A stretch of 64,000 nucleotides of DNA from an uncultured SAR86 cluster bacterium. Its GTDB lineage: Bacteria; Pseudomonadota; Gammaproteobacteria; Magnimaribacterales; D2472. Below are positions 39,072 to 52,447 of this stretch, one piece after another (the stretch's first letter is position 1; each line of letters opens with the position of its first letter). The stretch is from contig CACMFH010000001.1 of NCBI GenBank assembly GCA_902612915.1, positions 1 to 64,000 on the forward strand, written 5' to 3'. A program made the translations under genes and the position numbers. The notes beneath the pieces are model-generated. The model worked only from the letters and a program-made list of their open reading frames with translations, searched no databases and had not been told where the DNA came from.

Positions 39072-40475
39072 CTAATCTAAATTTATATCAATATAGGGAC
39101 AAATGCGAGATAGTTCATTTATAAAATTACTTTGTATCATTTTTAAATCATTTTCTGAATTACCTTCAAATCTTAACACCAATTTAGGAGTTGTATTAGA
39201 TGCTCTAATCAAACCCCATCCATTTTTGAAATTAATTCTTAAGCCATCAATCGTAATTTTTTCTCCTTCTAAATTGCAATTTTGAGAAAATTCTTCGATT
39301 ATTTTAAATTTATTATCATCAGTAACATTTATATTTAACTCAGGTGTTGAATATAACTTTGGCAAATTTTCGTTAATTGTAGAGATATCACAATTTTGTT
39401 TTGATATTAGCTCCACAATTCTTGCGCCTGAATAATGACCATCATCAAAACCATACCATTTATCATTGAAAAAAATATGTCCACTCATTTCACCTGCCAG
39501 AAGGGGTTTATGTTCTTTAATACCATTTTTAATATGAAAGTGTCCTGTTGGAGACATTATTGGTGTTCCATTTAATTCTTTAATTAGCTCAGGAAGTGTA
39601 TTTGAACATTTGACATCAAAAATAATAGAGCCTTTTTTGTTTTGAAGGATGTCTTGACTAAGCATCATTAAAATCTTGTCGGGAAAAACAACTTCTCCTT
39701 TATTTGTTACTAATCCAACCCTATCGCCATCTCCATCAAATGCTAGGCCCAGATCAGCATTCGATGATATTACAGCTGCTATCAAGTCTTTAAGATTTTC
39801 TAATTTACCTGGATCTGGATGATGATTTGGAAAATTGCCATCAATTTCACTAAATAACTCAATGACTTCACAGCCTAATTTTTTATATAAAGCAGGTGCA
39901 ATACAGCCAGCAGCACCATTACCGCAATCAATAACAATCTTAATTTTTCTATTGGAATTAATTTTAATGTTTTCAACAACTTCTGATATGTAATCATCTT
40001 TGATATCTTTATGTACAATCTCTTCTGGATTTATTGAAATTTCTTTTTTTGAAGTGATTAGTTTTAAAATTTCACTTCCTGAAACAGGCTTATCATTTAT
40101 GACTAATTTAATGCCATTATAGTTTTTAGGATTATGGCTACCTGTGATCATTATCCCGCTTTTATGATCACTCTTTTTTGCAGCAAAGTATAGAAGAGGA
40201 GTTGTAACTAGACCAATATTCTCAACTTTTATACCATATTTTGATAATGAATCTGATAATGCATTGAGGAGGCTGACACCAGAAACTCGACCATCTCTAC
40301 CAACACATATCTCTTTAATGTTCTCTTGCTCACATTTTATTGATATAGCTTTAGCAATGTAACAAACAGCTTCTTCGTTTATTTCTTCAGGGTAAATGCC
40401 TCTGATGTCATATTCTCTGAAAATTGAATTTGTTATTTCCACTATTTTGCTTTTGTTATAGTTATGATTTTGCAA
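39072..40475 (-). CDS. algC: Phosphomannomutase/phosphoglucomutase
   Basis: The enzyme interconverts hexose 6- and 1-phosphates for LPS and polysaccharide precursors. Motifs are FREYDIRGIYP near the N-terminus, the phosphoserine loop TGSHNPKNYNG (Ser113), the Mg loop FDGDGDRVG near 249, and the sugar-binding GEMSGHIFF near 336. 467 aa. The start is a TTG, and the only gap to the divergent ilvE is 30 bp. slmA follows after 3 bp. Confidence 0.93.
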   Translation of the reverse strand: MQNHNYNKSKIVEITNSIFREYDIRGIYPEEINEEAVCYIAKAISIKCEQENIKEICVGRDGRVSGVSLLNALSDSLSKYGIKVENIGLVTTPLLYFAAKKSDHKSGIMITGSHNPKNYNGIKLVINDKPVSGSEILKLITSKKEISINPEEIVHKDIKDDYISEVVENIKINSNRKIKIVIDCGNGAAGCIAPALYKKLGCEVIELFSEIDGNFPNHHPDPGKLENLKDLIAAVISSNADLGLAFDGDGDRVGLVTNKGEVVFPDKILMMLSQDILQNKKGSIIFDVKCSNTLPELIKELNGTPIMSPTGHFHIKNGIKEHKPLLAGEMSGHIFFNDKWYGFDDGHYSGARIVELISKQNCDISTINENLPKLYSTPELNINVTDDNKFKIIEEFSQNCNLEGEKITIDGLRINFKNGWGLIRASNTTPKLVLRFEGNSENDLKMIQSNFINELSRICPYIDINLD

Positions 40476-40505
40476 TAATATCCACTCGTAATTATATCTT
40501 GAAAC

Positions 40506-41426
40506 GTGTTTGTAAATACTGAAAAAAAATATATTTGGAAAAATTCGTCATTTCATAAGTGGGATGACACAAATATTCATATACTATCTCATACATTACA
40601 TTATGGAACTGGAGTTTTCGAAGGCGTTCGTGCTTATATGACTAATAAAGGGCCCGCCATATTCAGACTCCATGATCATACAAAAAGATTATTCGGTGCA
40701 GCTTCTAAAATAAGCTTAAAAATCCCATTTTCTGAGAATGAATTAAATAAAGCACAATGCGATACATTAAATAAAAATGACCTTAAAGAGGGGTACTTAA
40801 GGCCAATTGTTTATCTCGGTAATGAGGGTCTAGGTTTGAGAGCAAAAGATTTAAGTGTTAATGTTGCGATTGCTGCCTGGGAATGGCCATCATATATGGA
40901 TCCTGAAGCAAAAAAAAATGGAATATCAGTAATAAAGTCATCTCACAAACAATATGAAAATCCTCTTCATTCAGGTAATAAAATAATTGGTACATATTTT
41001 AGTAACACAATGGCCCTTCACGAAGCCCTTGATAATGGCGCAGATGAAGCAATAATGTTGGATAAAAATGGTTATATTTCAGAAGGAAGCGGTGAAAATG
41101 TTTTTATTGTAAAAAATCAAACGATCTTTACACCCACTCCTGAGAATTGCTTGAATGGGATTACCCGTCAGTCTGTAATACAAATTGCAAAAGATTTAAA
41201 AATGCAAATATATGAAAAAAACATAGATTATGATGATTTATTAAATGCAGATGAAGCTTTTTTTACAGGTACTGCTGTTGAGATAACTCCAATAACAATT
41301 GTTGACAACAAACCTGTTAATAATGGCAAAAGAGGCAACATAACTAAAGAACTTCAAGATAAATTTCAGCAAATAATTTCTGGCGAGGATTCTTCTTACG
41401 AAAGCTGGCTAACATATACAAACTAA
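40506..41426 (+). CDS. ilvE: Branched-chain amino acid aminotransferase
   Basis: A class IV PLP aminotransferase of 306 aa that makes Val, Leu and Ile from their keto acids. HTLHYGTGVFEGVRAY near residues 29-44, the PLP lysine K159 in HSGNKIIGTYFSN, ISEGSGENVFIV and the ITRQSVI segment identify it. The start is a GTG only 30 bp from the divergent algC start, so the two promoters must overlap coding sequence. Confidence 0.94.
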   Translation: MFVNTEKKYIWKNSSFHKWDDTNIHILSHTLHYGTGVFEGVRAYMTNKGPAIFRLHDHTKRLFGAASKISLKIPFSENELNKAQCDTLNKNDLKEGYLRPIVYLGNEGLGLRAKDLSVNVAIAAWEWPSYMDPEAKKNGISVIKSSHKQYENPLHSGNKIIGTYFSNTMALHEALDNGADEAIMLDKNGYISEGSGENVFIVKNQTIFTPTPENCLNGITRQSVIQIAKDLKMQIYEKNIDYDDLLNADEAFFTGTAVEITPITIVDNKPVNNGKRGNITKELQDKFQQIISGEDSSYESWLTYTN

Positions 41427-41433
41427 AATTCTT

Positions 41434-42687
41434 TTGCAAAAATTAAATATAGCAATTCTAAGTTATCGAAGTGCTCAGTTTGGTGGCGGTCAAGGTGTTT
41501 ATGTGAGAGATATTTCATATGCACTATATTTGATGGGACACAATGTTGATGTTATATCTGGACCACCATATCCCAACCTTCATCCTGAAATTAATTTGAT
41601 AAGATTACCTGGCCTTAATCTATTTGAAACCTTTTCTTTTAAAGATAGATTAAAAAAATTTTTTAAAAAAAAGTCTAAAAGTTTTTATGATTATTTTGAA
41701 TTTTTTTCAGTATTATTTGGTGGTTTTCCAGAGCCAAAGACATTTGGTATCAGAGCAAATACCTTTTTAAAAGAAAACAAAAATTATGACTTAATTATTG
41801 ATAATCAATCTATAAGTGATGGAATGCTTGAAATTCAAAAAAGATTTCCATTTATAGAAATCATTCATCACCCAATATCAATTGATTATAAGCATGAATT
41901 AGAGTCATCTAAGAATTTTAAATACAGGATTTCAAGATATAGATGGTATTCATTTTTAAGAATGCAAAAAAGAGTTGCACCAAGAATTAAAAATATAATC
42001 ACGCCTTCAAAAAGCTCAAAAAACGGAATAATTCAAGAATTTAAATGTAAAGAGGAGTCTATAAATGTCATAAATAATGGCCTAGATACTAATGAATTTG
42101 CTCCAATAGAAAATTCAACGAGAAATGAATTTAGACTTATTACCACTGCAAGTGCTGATGTTCCTTTAAAAGGCTTAGATTATTCACTAAAGGCTTTAAA
42201 AATTCTTAAAAAAGATTTTCCAAATATTCACTTAATAGTTATTGGCAATATGAAAAAGAATGGACATACAGAAAGATTAATAAAAAAATTAAGACTTAAA
42301 AATAATGTAATTTTTAAATCTAATTTAAGTAAAGAACGAATTAGAGAGCTTTATGCATCAAGTTCGATTGCCATTGTTAGCTCATTATATGAAGGCTTTG
42401 GTTATCCAGTTATTGAGGCAATGAGCTGCGAAATCCCATTAATTGCAACAAATATTTCTTCAATTCCTGAGCTAGTTTCAAATTATGCTAAATTAATCAA
42501 ACCAAGAAATGTGGAAATGATATCAAATAGTGTTAAAGAAATATTTTTAGATTATTCTAAATATATTGATATTGCTAAGCAGGGCAGGCAACATGTAATT
42601 CAAAATTTCAATTGGATTAAAATCACAGAAGAATATGAGAAAGTTATTTCAAAAACAATAGAAGAATATAACAATGCTAACTTTTAA
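41434..42687 (+). CDS. GT4-type glycosyltransferase
   Basis: A 417-aa GT-B protein. The N-terminal half begins LNIAILSYRSAQFGGGQGVYVRDIS (acceptor-side GGGQGVY loop), and the C-terminal half has VINNGLDTNEFAP, ADVPLKGLDYSLKAL and the nucleotide-sugar-binding SSLYEGFGYPVIEAMSC with the EX7E pair. It starts at a TTG 7 bp after ilvE. It is the first gene of an uncharacterised set with a methyltransferase and a toroid protein; the sugar and acceptor are unknown. Confidence 0.85.
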   Translation: MQKLNIAILSYRSAQFGGGQGVYVRDISYALYLMGHNVDVISGPPYPNLHPEINLIRLPGLNLFETFSFKDRLKKFFKKKSKSFYDYFEFFSVLFGGFPEPKTFGIRANTFLKENKNYDLIIDNQSISDGMLEIQKRFPFIEIIHHPISIDYKHELESSKNFKYRISRYRWYSFLRMQKRVAPRIKNIITPSKSSKNGIIQEFKCKEESINVINNGLDTNEFAPIENSTRNEFRLITTASADVPLKGLDYSLKALKILKKDFPNIHLIVIGNMKKNGHTERLIKKLRLKNNVIFKSNLSKERIRELYASSSIAIVSSLYEGFGYPVIEAMSCEIPLIATNISSIPELVSNYAKLIKPRNVEMISNSVKEIFLDYSKYIDIAKQGRQHVIQNFNWIKITEEYEKVISKTIEEYNNANF

Positions 42688-43378
42688 TTTTAAAAAATAT
42701 GAACTTAATAAAGAAGGTTCAATGCTTGATGTTGGATGTGGAGAGGGCAGACATATATTTGGTGTAATGCAAGAATTTCCAAAGATGAAATGTGTAGGGC
42801 TTGATATGGACAATGATTCTCTTAAGAAGGCTGAGGAGGGTTATGAATATTTTGAATCAATATCTGATGCAGGAGCAGAATTTATGAAGGGATCAGCATA
42901 TTCATTACCTTTCTCAGATGATACGTTTGATTTAATAGTATGTTCCGAAGTTTTAGAGCATTTACATGAATATAATAATGCAGTTGTTGAAATAAACAGG
43001 GTTTTAAAACCTGGTGGAAAATTTTTTGCAAGTGTACCTGCATCTTGGCCTGAAAAGGTTTGTTGGTATCTATCTAAGGATTATCAAAATCAACCAGGGG
43101 GACATCTGAGAATATTCAATCAAAGAAAACTTATTCGTGAAATTGAAGATTGTGGTTTTAAATTTTTGTCATCTGAAAAATTTCATTCTATACATAGTCC
43201 ATATTGGTGGTTAAGATGCCTCTTTTGGAATTCTCAGGACAAAAATATACTTGTTAAAGCATATAAGAAGATTCTTGAAAGACATATTCTTAAAAAACCT
43301 ACATTCATAGATATTATTGATAAATTAATGAATCCGATAATGGGTAAGAGTTTTTCAATGTATTTTGAAAAGATGTAA
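42674..43378 (+). CDS. Class I SAM-dependent methyltransferase
   Basis: The 234-aa protein has motif I LDVGCGEGRH (near 18-27), acidic loop VGLDMDND, motif IV DLIVCSEVLEHL and the post-motif NRVLKPGGKFFASVPA. It lacks membrane segments. It overlaps the upstream GT4 gene by 14 bp and is followed 2 bp later by the toroid gene, so the three are one translational unit. It could methylate a sugar or a lipid-linked intermediate. Confidence 0.85.
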   Translation: MLTFNFKKYELNKEGSMLDVGCGEGRHIFGVMQEFPKMKCVGLDMDNDSLKKAEEGYEYFESISDAGAEFMKGSAYSLPFSDDTFDLIVCSEVLEHLHEYNNAVVEINRVLKPGGKFFASVPASWPEKVCWYLSKDYQNQPGGHLRIFNQRKLIREIEDCGFKFLSSEKFHSIHSPYWWLRCLFWNSQDKNILVKAYKKILERHILKKPTFIDIIDKLMNPIMGKSFSMYFEKM

Positions 43379-43380
43379 AG

Positions 43381-44427
43381 ATGCATCATCCTACAAGACT
43401 CTATTCTTCAAAGGACTTAGATATTACTTTTTTTGGAAACCTTGGAAAATATATAAGCATAATTCAACAAAAATCTGGAGCAATACCTTCTAACGAAGAT
43501 GGCTCGCATGATCCATGGGATCATATCGAGTCAATAATGGGATTAAATTTTGTTAAAGAAAATGAAGCCTCAAAAAGAGCTTTTAATTGGCTAGTAAAAA
43601 ATCAAAATGAAGACGGAAGTTGGTTCGCAAAATACAAAGAAAATATTCCGGTTGAAAAAAACAAGCCAACACATTTTGGGCCATATATTTCTGTTGCAGC
43701 TTTACATTATTATAAAATTTTTAATGATAAAGATTTTTTAGAAAAATTGTGGCATGCAATTGAGTTGGCAATTAATTTTTCTTTAAATCTTCAAACTAAG
43801 AACGGAACAATTCCATGGTCAATAAATGAACATGGGGAAATAGAGAATGATTTTTTATTAACAGGATCTTCTTCAATATTAAAAAGTATTGAGTGTGGAT
43901 TAGCAATTTCTAATATTTTAAAGAAAAATAACAATACTGAAAGGTGGACAAAATCATATAATTTATTATCCAAGGCCTTAAAAAACCCAAATGGAAAATT
44001 TGATATCTTAAAGGATAGAAAGAGGTTTTCTATGGACTCTTATTATCCAATTTTGTCAGGATGCCTTAATGAAAAACAAATAAAATCGTATATAGATAAA
44101 ACTTTTTCAGATTTTTATGTTGATGGCATTGGTATAAAGTGTGTTAAAGAAGAACCATGGATTACTGTAGCTGAAACATCAGAATTTATAATATCACTTA
44201 TGATTCATGGAAATGTGAGAAAGTCTAAGGAACTTTTATTAGATGTCATAAACATTTCTGATGAAAATAAAATTCCATTTATGGGATGGCAGTATGAAGA
44301 AAATATTTTTTGGCCAAATGAAAAACCCAGCTGGACAGCGGCAGCTCTGATAATTGCTGCAGATTCTGTATTAAATTTTACAGACGCTTCTGATTTATTT
44401 TTAAAAGACCAATCAGCTCTTTATTAA
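43381..44427 (+). CDS. Alpha/alpha-toroid protein (prenyltransferase/squalene-cyclase-like)
   Basis: The 348-aa protein shows the repeated QW-type motif of toroid proteins: WLVKNQNEDGSWFAKY near 70-85 and NLQTKNGTIPWS near 137-148, with WTAAALIIAAD near the C-terminus, and DPWDHIESIMGLNF near 40. Squalene-hopene cyclases use a DXDD motif, which I do not see, so it is probably not a cyclase of that kind. The role may be binding or trimming a polysaccharide or lipid chain. It is tightly linked to the upstream GT4 and methyltransferase, and converges with a second methyltransferase with a 15-bp overlap. Confidence 0.65.
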   Translation: MHHPTRLYSSKDLDITFFGNLGKYISIIQQKSGAIPSNEDGSHDPWDHIESIMGLNFVKENEASKRAFNWLVKNQNEDGSWFAKYKENIPVEKNKPTHFGPYISVAALHYYKIFNDKDFLEKLWHAIELAINFSLNLQTKNGTIPWSINEHGEIENDFLLTGSSSILKSIECGLAISNILKKNNNTERWTKSYNLLSKALKNPNGKFDILKDRKRFSMDSYYPILSGCLNEKQIKSYIDKTFSDFYVDGIGIKCVKEEPWITVAETSEFIISLMIHGNVRKSKELLLDVINISDENKIPFMGWQYEENIFWPNEKPSWTAAALIIAADSVLNFTDASDLFLKDQSALY

Positions 44428-45015
44428 GCACACTACAGTGTCAACACGATCATAAATTTTATAGTTATTTTTTTGTGCTTTTTGAAATATTTCATATGGT
44501 GCCTGGCCACCTTCATCAGGATTTTCATAGATATCATGTATTACCAAACAACCGCCTTTTATTATTTTTGATTCCCAGTATTTATAGTCATTGTTAGCTG
44601 ATTCATATGAATGTCCTCCATCAATGAATAGCATACCTATATTTGATATCCAATTAGAGGATATTTCTTTGGAATCAGCAACTATTGGGACAATATTCTT
44701 TGCTTTGCATTGATTTATATTCTCAATTAACAAAGGAAGTGTATTTACTCTTTTATTATTGTGATCATATGTCTCATCATCAAAATATTCCTCATTAATT
44801 TGATGTTCCTCGGAACCAAGGTGATGATCAATTGTAAAAACATATTGATCATTTTTTTTAGCACCCAATGAGAGATACATTGATGATTTACCACAATATG
44901 TTCCAATTTCTAAAATGGGTCCAAGTGCTGAAAATTTCTTCGCCCATTTAAAAAGAGCCATACCTTCATGATCAGGCATAAATCCTTTTAGATTTTTTAT
45001 TTGTTGAAAATTCAT
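44413..45015 (-). CDS. Class I SAM-dependent methyltransferase (Methyltransf_24/CmcI-like)
   Basis: A 200-aa enzyme with motif I GPILEIGTYCGKSSMYL (near 32-48), an acidic DHHLGSEEHQ loop after it, and a FIDGGHSYESANNDYKYW segment that matches the macrocin/CmcI-type methyltransferases that act on sugars and hydroxyl groups. It is coupled to lpxL (4-bp overlap). Its 3' end overlaps the toroid gene by 15 bp on the other strand. Confidence 0.82.
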   Translation of the reverse strand: MNFQQIKNLKGFMPDHEGMALFKWAKKFSALGPILEIGTYCGKSSMYLSLGAKKNDQYVFTIDHHLGSEEHQINEEYFDDETYDHNNKRVNTLPLLIENINQCKAKNIVPIVADSKEISSNWISNIGMLFIDGGHSYESANNDYKYWESKIIKGGCLVIHDIYENPDEGGQAPYEIFQKAQKNNYKIYDRVDTVVCLIKS

Positions 45016-45884
45016 TGATATATTTTTTTCTTTCCGAGTGTTGATTTAAACCTTCTATGTTGCCAAAGGTATTCATGCGGATAAAGTCTAATCTTATTTT
45101 CAATAATTAAATTTAATTGCCGAGAAAAGTTTTCAATAGATGATTGATCTATATTAATCTCTTCAAGATCCAATATGAGTTTTCCATTATTAAAATAGGA
45201 GTTTATAAAAAAAACTTTACATCCAGTTTTTTCAATAATTTTTAATGGTGCTGTAACTGTTGCAGCTGGAATTCCAAAAAAATTTACCTTTATAGATTTT
45301 TTGATTCCATAATCTTGATCTGGTGCGTATAAAACAGTCTTACCTTTCTTGAGCCATCTCATAAAAGTTAGAGTGTTATCCCTATCTGTAATTCCTTTCA
45401 TGCTTTTAAGTCTTCCTGATCTTTGAATATTTTCAAACATTTTTGAATTATGTTCTCTTTCAATACCATAAATTTCTGAATGCATTGCTAGAATTCTTGA
45501 ATCAAGCTCAAGATGAAGGGAATGTTTAAATAACAACAGAATACCATTCTTGTCATTTTGATTATTTAATATAGCTTGGAGACCATTAATTTTATATGGA
45601 ATATTTTTTTTTATTCTATTATCAGACCAAAACCATGAAATACCTGTATCAAATATAACTTTGGCAAATTCGATTGTATTTTTTTTATGGATATTATCTC
45701 TATCTTTTTGACTAAGATCTTTAAAGCATAGGTCAATATTTACTTTACTTATACGGTTTCTTTTTAGCGGTAACCAATTAATAAAATGACCCAAAACTGT
45801 AGCAATGAAATTTTGAAATCTTCTTGGAAAAAAAACTAATATTTTCCAAAAAATAATTAGAATTACCAATAAAGCATTTTTCAT
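45012..45884 (-). CDS. lpxL: Lipid A late acyltransferase (LpxL/HtrB family)
   Basis: The enzyme adds a secondary acyl chain to lipid A at the inner membrane. A single N-terminal helix (about 3-20) is followed by the catalytic motif KHSLHLELDSR (H-X4-E type), then YAPDQDYGIKKS and a C-terminal YLWQHRRFK. 290 aa. It could be LpxL or LpxM; the sequence does not separate the two securely. Its start is 45 bp from the divergent waaA. Confidence 0.85.
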   Translation of the reverse strand: MKNALLVILIIFWKILVFFPRRFQNFIATVLGHFINWLPLKRNRISKVNIDLCFKDLSQKDRDNIHKKNTIEFAKVIFDTGISWFWSDNRIKKNIPYKINGLQAILNNQNDKNGILLLFKHSLHLELDSRILAMHSEIYGIEREHNSKMFENIQRSGRLKSMKGITDRDNTLTFMRWLKKGKTVLYAPDQDYGIKKSIKVNFFGIPAATVTAPLKIIEKTGCKVFFINSYFNNGKLILDLEEINIDQSSIENFSRQLNLIIENKIRLYPHEYLWQHRRFKSTLGKKKIYQ

Positions 45885-45929
45885 TTGAAATTACGATGTA
45901 TCATTACAATGTGAATCATTAGATATTTT

Positions 45930-47507
<1,578 letters not shown>

Positions 47508-47508
<1 letters not shown>

Positions 47509-48446
47509 TAAACAAATTAGACAAACCAATAGTTTTTCTTTTTGGGCCTACCGCATCTGGGAAAACAGATCTCGCTATAAATTTAGCAAAAAAATTTCCT
47601 GTTGAGTTGATTAGCGTTGACTCAGTTATGGTTTATAAAGATTGCGATATTGGTTCAGCAAAACCTAACAAAAATGTTCTTGCAAAATATCCTCACCATT
47701 TGGTAGATATTATTTGTCCAAATGAAGTTTTCACTGTTGCAGATTTTTATAGACGTTCAATGGAAATTATTAAAATTACTCATAATAAAAATAAACTTCC
47801 AATTTTTGTTGGCGGCTCAATGATGTATTTTAAATCTTTATATACTGGTATAAATGATTTGCCTGAAAGAGATCAAAAATTTAGAGATAGCCTCAAAAAA
47901 CTTAAAACTAGTAACAAAGATTTCTTTCTTCATGAAAAACTGAATCAAATTGATCCTGAGTATGCTAAGAAAATAAATAAAAATGACGAAATAAGGATAA
48001 TTAGAGCTTTAGAAGTATTTGAAAAAAGTGGAAAAAGAATGAGTGAAGTCTTTTTAGATAATAATAAAGATTGTTTATCAAATAAATTTGATGTTTCTCA
48101 ATTTTGTATTTCAATCGACAGAAATATTCTTCATGAAAGAATTAAAACTAGATTAAAAAAAATTATAAAACAAGGTTTGGTTGATGAGGCGAAGAATTTA
48201 CTTAACAAGTATGATCTTGATCTTAACCACCCCCTTAGAAAATCAGTTAACTATAAACAGGCTTTTGAGTTCATAGAAAAAAAACATGATCATGAAACTT
48301 TTTTTGATAAAGCGTTATTTGCAACAAGACAACTTGCAAAAAGACAAACTACATGGATAAGAAGTTGGGATAAATTTAAAGAAATCGATTTAATGGAACC
48401 TAAGGTGCTAGAAAATGACGTTAAAAAGTTAATTACAGCACTTTAA
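47508..48446 (+). CDS. miaA: tRNA dimethylallyltransferase
   Basis: MiaA adds an isopentenyl group to A37 of tRNAs reading UNN codons. The P-loop GPTASGKTD, essential for binding the isoprenyl diphosphate and tRNA, is coded from 47544, but the first in-frame ATG/GTG/TTG is the TTG at 47607 and would remove it. In the open frame back to the stop at 47493 the only start-like codons are rare ones. The ATA at 47508, overlapping the glnK stop (TAATA), gives a natural N-terminus: residues NKLDKPIVFLFGP. Other motifs, SVDSVMVYKDCDIGSAKP, VGGSMMYFKSLYTG and ATRQLAKRQTTWIR, are intact. An alternative is a frameshift from the ATG at 47498. Confidence 0.88.
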
Positions 48447-48507
48447 ATGTAATAATAAGTCCCAACATAAGTTTATAATACAATTTCAAACGAGGTAATA
48501 CATAAAA

Positions 48508-49549
48508 GTGAACTGGGAAAATCAAAATAATAAAGATCCATGGGGCAATAAAAATGATGCTCCTGACTTTGATGATTTAATGAAGAAATTTTCATCCATT
48601 CTTGGAGGTAAAAAATCTTCAAGTAACGGATCTGCTGGAAGCGGAAATAGTGGTGGATTTAAGTTTCCATCTTCTAGAATGCTAATGTACGCTTTATTTG
48701 GATTCTCAATCGTATATGCATCTCAATGTATATATCAATTAGATGCTTCTGAAAGAGCAGTAATACTGAGACTCGGAAAATTTTATGAAGAACAGGAAGA
48801 AGGTCTTAACTTTAGACTTGCTGGTATTGATGATAGATATATTGAGAATGTATCACTAACAAGACGATACACTCAAACTAATAGTATGCTTACAAAAGAT
48901 GAGAACATAGTTGATGTTACAGTTTCAGCTCAATATAGAATCGCAAATTTAAAAGATTTTGTCCTCAACGTTAAGGATCCTGAAGGCAGTTTAAGGAATG
49001 CTATTGAAAGTGCATTAAGGCATGTCGTTGGAGACAATACATTAGATCAGACGCTAACCGTTGGAAGAGAAAATATCGCTCAAGAAGTTCAAACTAGACT
49101 TCAGTCTTATTTAGATATTTATCAAACAGGCTTGATTGTTCAACAGGTTAATATAGAAAAAACTGATCCTCCTGCTGCAGTAAAGAATGCTTTTGACGAT
49201 GTTGTTGCTGCTAGGGAGGATAAGGAAAGATTACAAAATGAAGCCGAAAGATATGCATTATCTATTGTCCCTGAGGCTAGAGGACAAGCTCAGGCAAGGA
49301 TCAGAGGTGCTGAGGCTTACAAAGAAGAGGTTGTTGCAAAAGCTGAAGGTGAAGTTGAGAGATTTAATCAACTCCTCGAGGAATATGCAAAAGCACCTGA
49401 GGTTACAAGAGATAGATTGTATTTAGATGCATTACAGTCAGTTCTTTCTAATTCAACCAAAATTATGGTTGACGTTGAGGGCGGTAACAATCTTTTATAT
49501 TTACCTCTAGATAAAATAATGGAAGAAAATAAAAAGAAAGGTGATGATG

Positions 49550-49557
<8 letters not shown>
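48508..49557 (+). CDS. hflK: FtsH-modulating band-7 protein HflK
   Basis: The 349-aa protein has an N-terminal Gly/Ser-rich cytoplasmic stretch (SSNGSAGSGNSGG), one transmembrane helix near 54-72, and an SPFH/band-7 domain (ERAVILRLGKFYEEQEEGLNF) followed by a long coiled coil. HflK and HflC form a large periplasmic cage around FtsH. Start is GTG with the preceding CGAGGT. hflC overlaps its end by 8 bp. hfq and hflX, usually upstream, are absent from this locus. Confidence 0.93.
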
Positions 49558-51642
<2,085 letters not shown>

Positions 51643-51645
51643 TTT

Positions 51646-52059
51646 TTAAATACCTTTTTTTAAAATTTTATCCAATGTTGCATTTAAAAATTTATAGGAG
51701 TCAGGGCTTGAAAACTTCTTTGCTAACCTAATAGATTCATCAATAATTATAGGTTTGTCCAAGGTGCCATAAAACATTTCGTTGATAGCAAAAATTAGAA
51801 TAGATTTATCAATCAATTCAATACTAGAACTCGAAATTTTTGCTGATTTAATTACTGATTCAATCTCTTTTTTATTTTTATCAATAGATTTTAGTGAGTC
51901 AGCAAATTCATTGAAATTAACTTTCTTATTCTTATGCTCTTCTTTAAATTGAGTTATTATTTCTTGAACATCATCATTACTAAATAACATTTGATAAATA
52001 GCTTGAATTAAATATTCCCTTGTTTTAATTTTTATCTTGAAATTAGACAGATTTTTCAT
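51646..52059 (-). CDS. nusB: Transcription antitermination factor NusB
   Basis: A small helical RNA-binding protein (about 137 aa) that acts with NusE in rRNA antitermination. It shows the family's REYLIQAIYQMLFSND opening and late NEMFYGTLDKPIIIDESIRLAKKFS region. The ATG at 52059 is preferred to a TTG one codon before. The start overlaps the end of ribH by 17 bp, as in the usual ribH-nusB order. Confidence 0.88.
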   Translation of the reverse strand: MKNLSNFKIKIKTREYLIQAIYQMLFSNDDVQEIITQFKEEHKNKKVNFNEFADSLKSIDKNKKEIESVIKSAKISSSSIELIDKSILIFAINEMFYGTLDKPIIIDESIRLAKKFSSPDSYKFLNATLDKILKKGI

Positions 52060-52447
52060 CAATAAGACTTATTAATGCATTAGTATTATTTTTTGTATTT
52101 TCTTCTAGTCTTTCAATAAGCTGGTTTTCATTTTCAACACAAATAACATTATTAATTATTGCAATGTCACAATAATTTTCAGCTAGTGAGCCAATAGATC
52201 TAAAAGTTTCGTGAGTTACTAAATCATAATGACTTGTTTCACCCCTAATAATAATCCCCATAAAAATAATACCAACAAAGTCATTTTTGTTTAGTTTATT
52301 TTTTGCAAGAGCAGCAAGCTCAATTGCACCTGGTGCTCTTGCTATAGAGCACTTGAAATCATTGTTTAAGATTTCAGATGAAACTTTTATCATTTGTGAG
52401 ATGTAGTTTTCATACCATGATGTATGAACTATCAATACATTATTCAT
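52043..52447 (-). CDS. ribH: 6,7-dimethyl-8-ribityllumazine synthase
   Basis: RibH makes lumazine from dihydroxybutanone phosphate and the pyrimidine from RibD. It shows RAPGAIELAALA, IMGIIIRGETSHYDLVTHE (with the active-site His) and 134 aa, slightly short of the 150-155 usual because the N-terminus is trimmed. It overlaps ribBX by 8 bp and nusB by 17 bp. Confidence 0.9.
   Translation of the reverse strand: MNNVLIVHTSWYENYISQMIKVSSEILNNDFKCSIARAPGAIELAALAKNKLNKNDFVGIIFMGIIIRGETSHYDLVTHETFRSIGSLAENYCDIAIINNVICVENENQLIERLEENTKNNTNALISLIDEKSV

Noticed and set aside
47607-48446. miaA starting at the TTG at 47607
   Set aside because: This start would delete the P-loop GPTASGKTD that is coded in frame just upstream, so the real protein must begin earlier.
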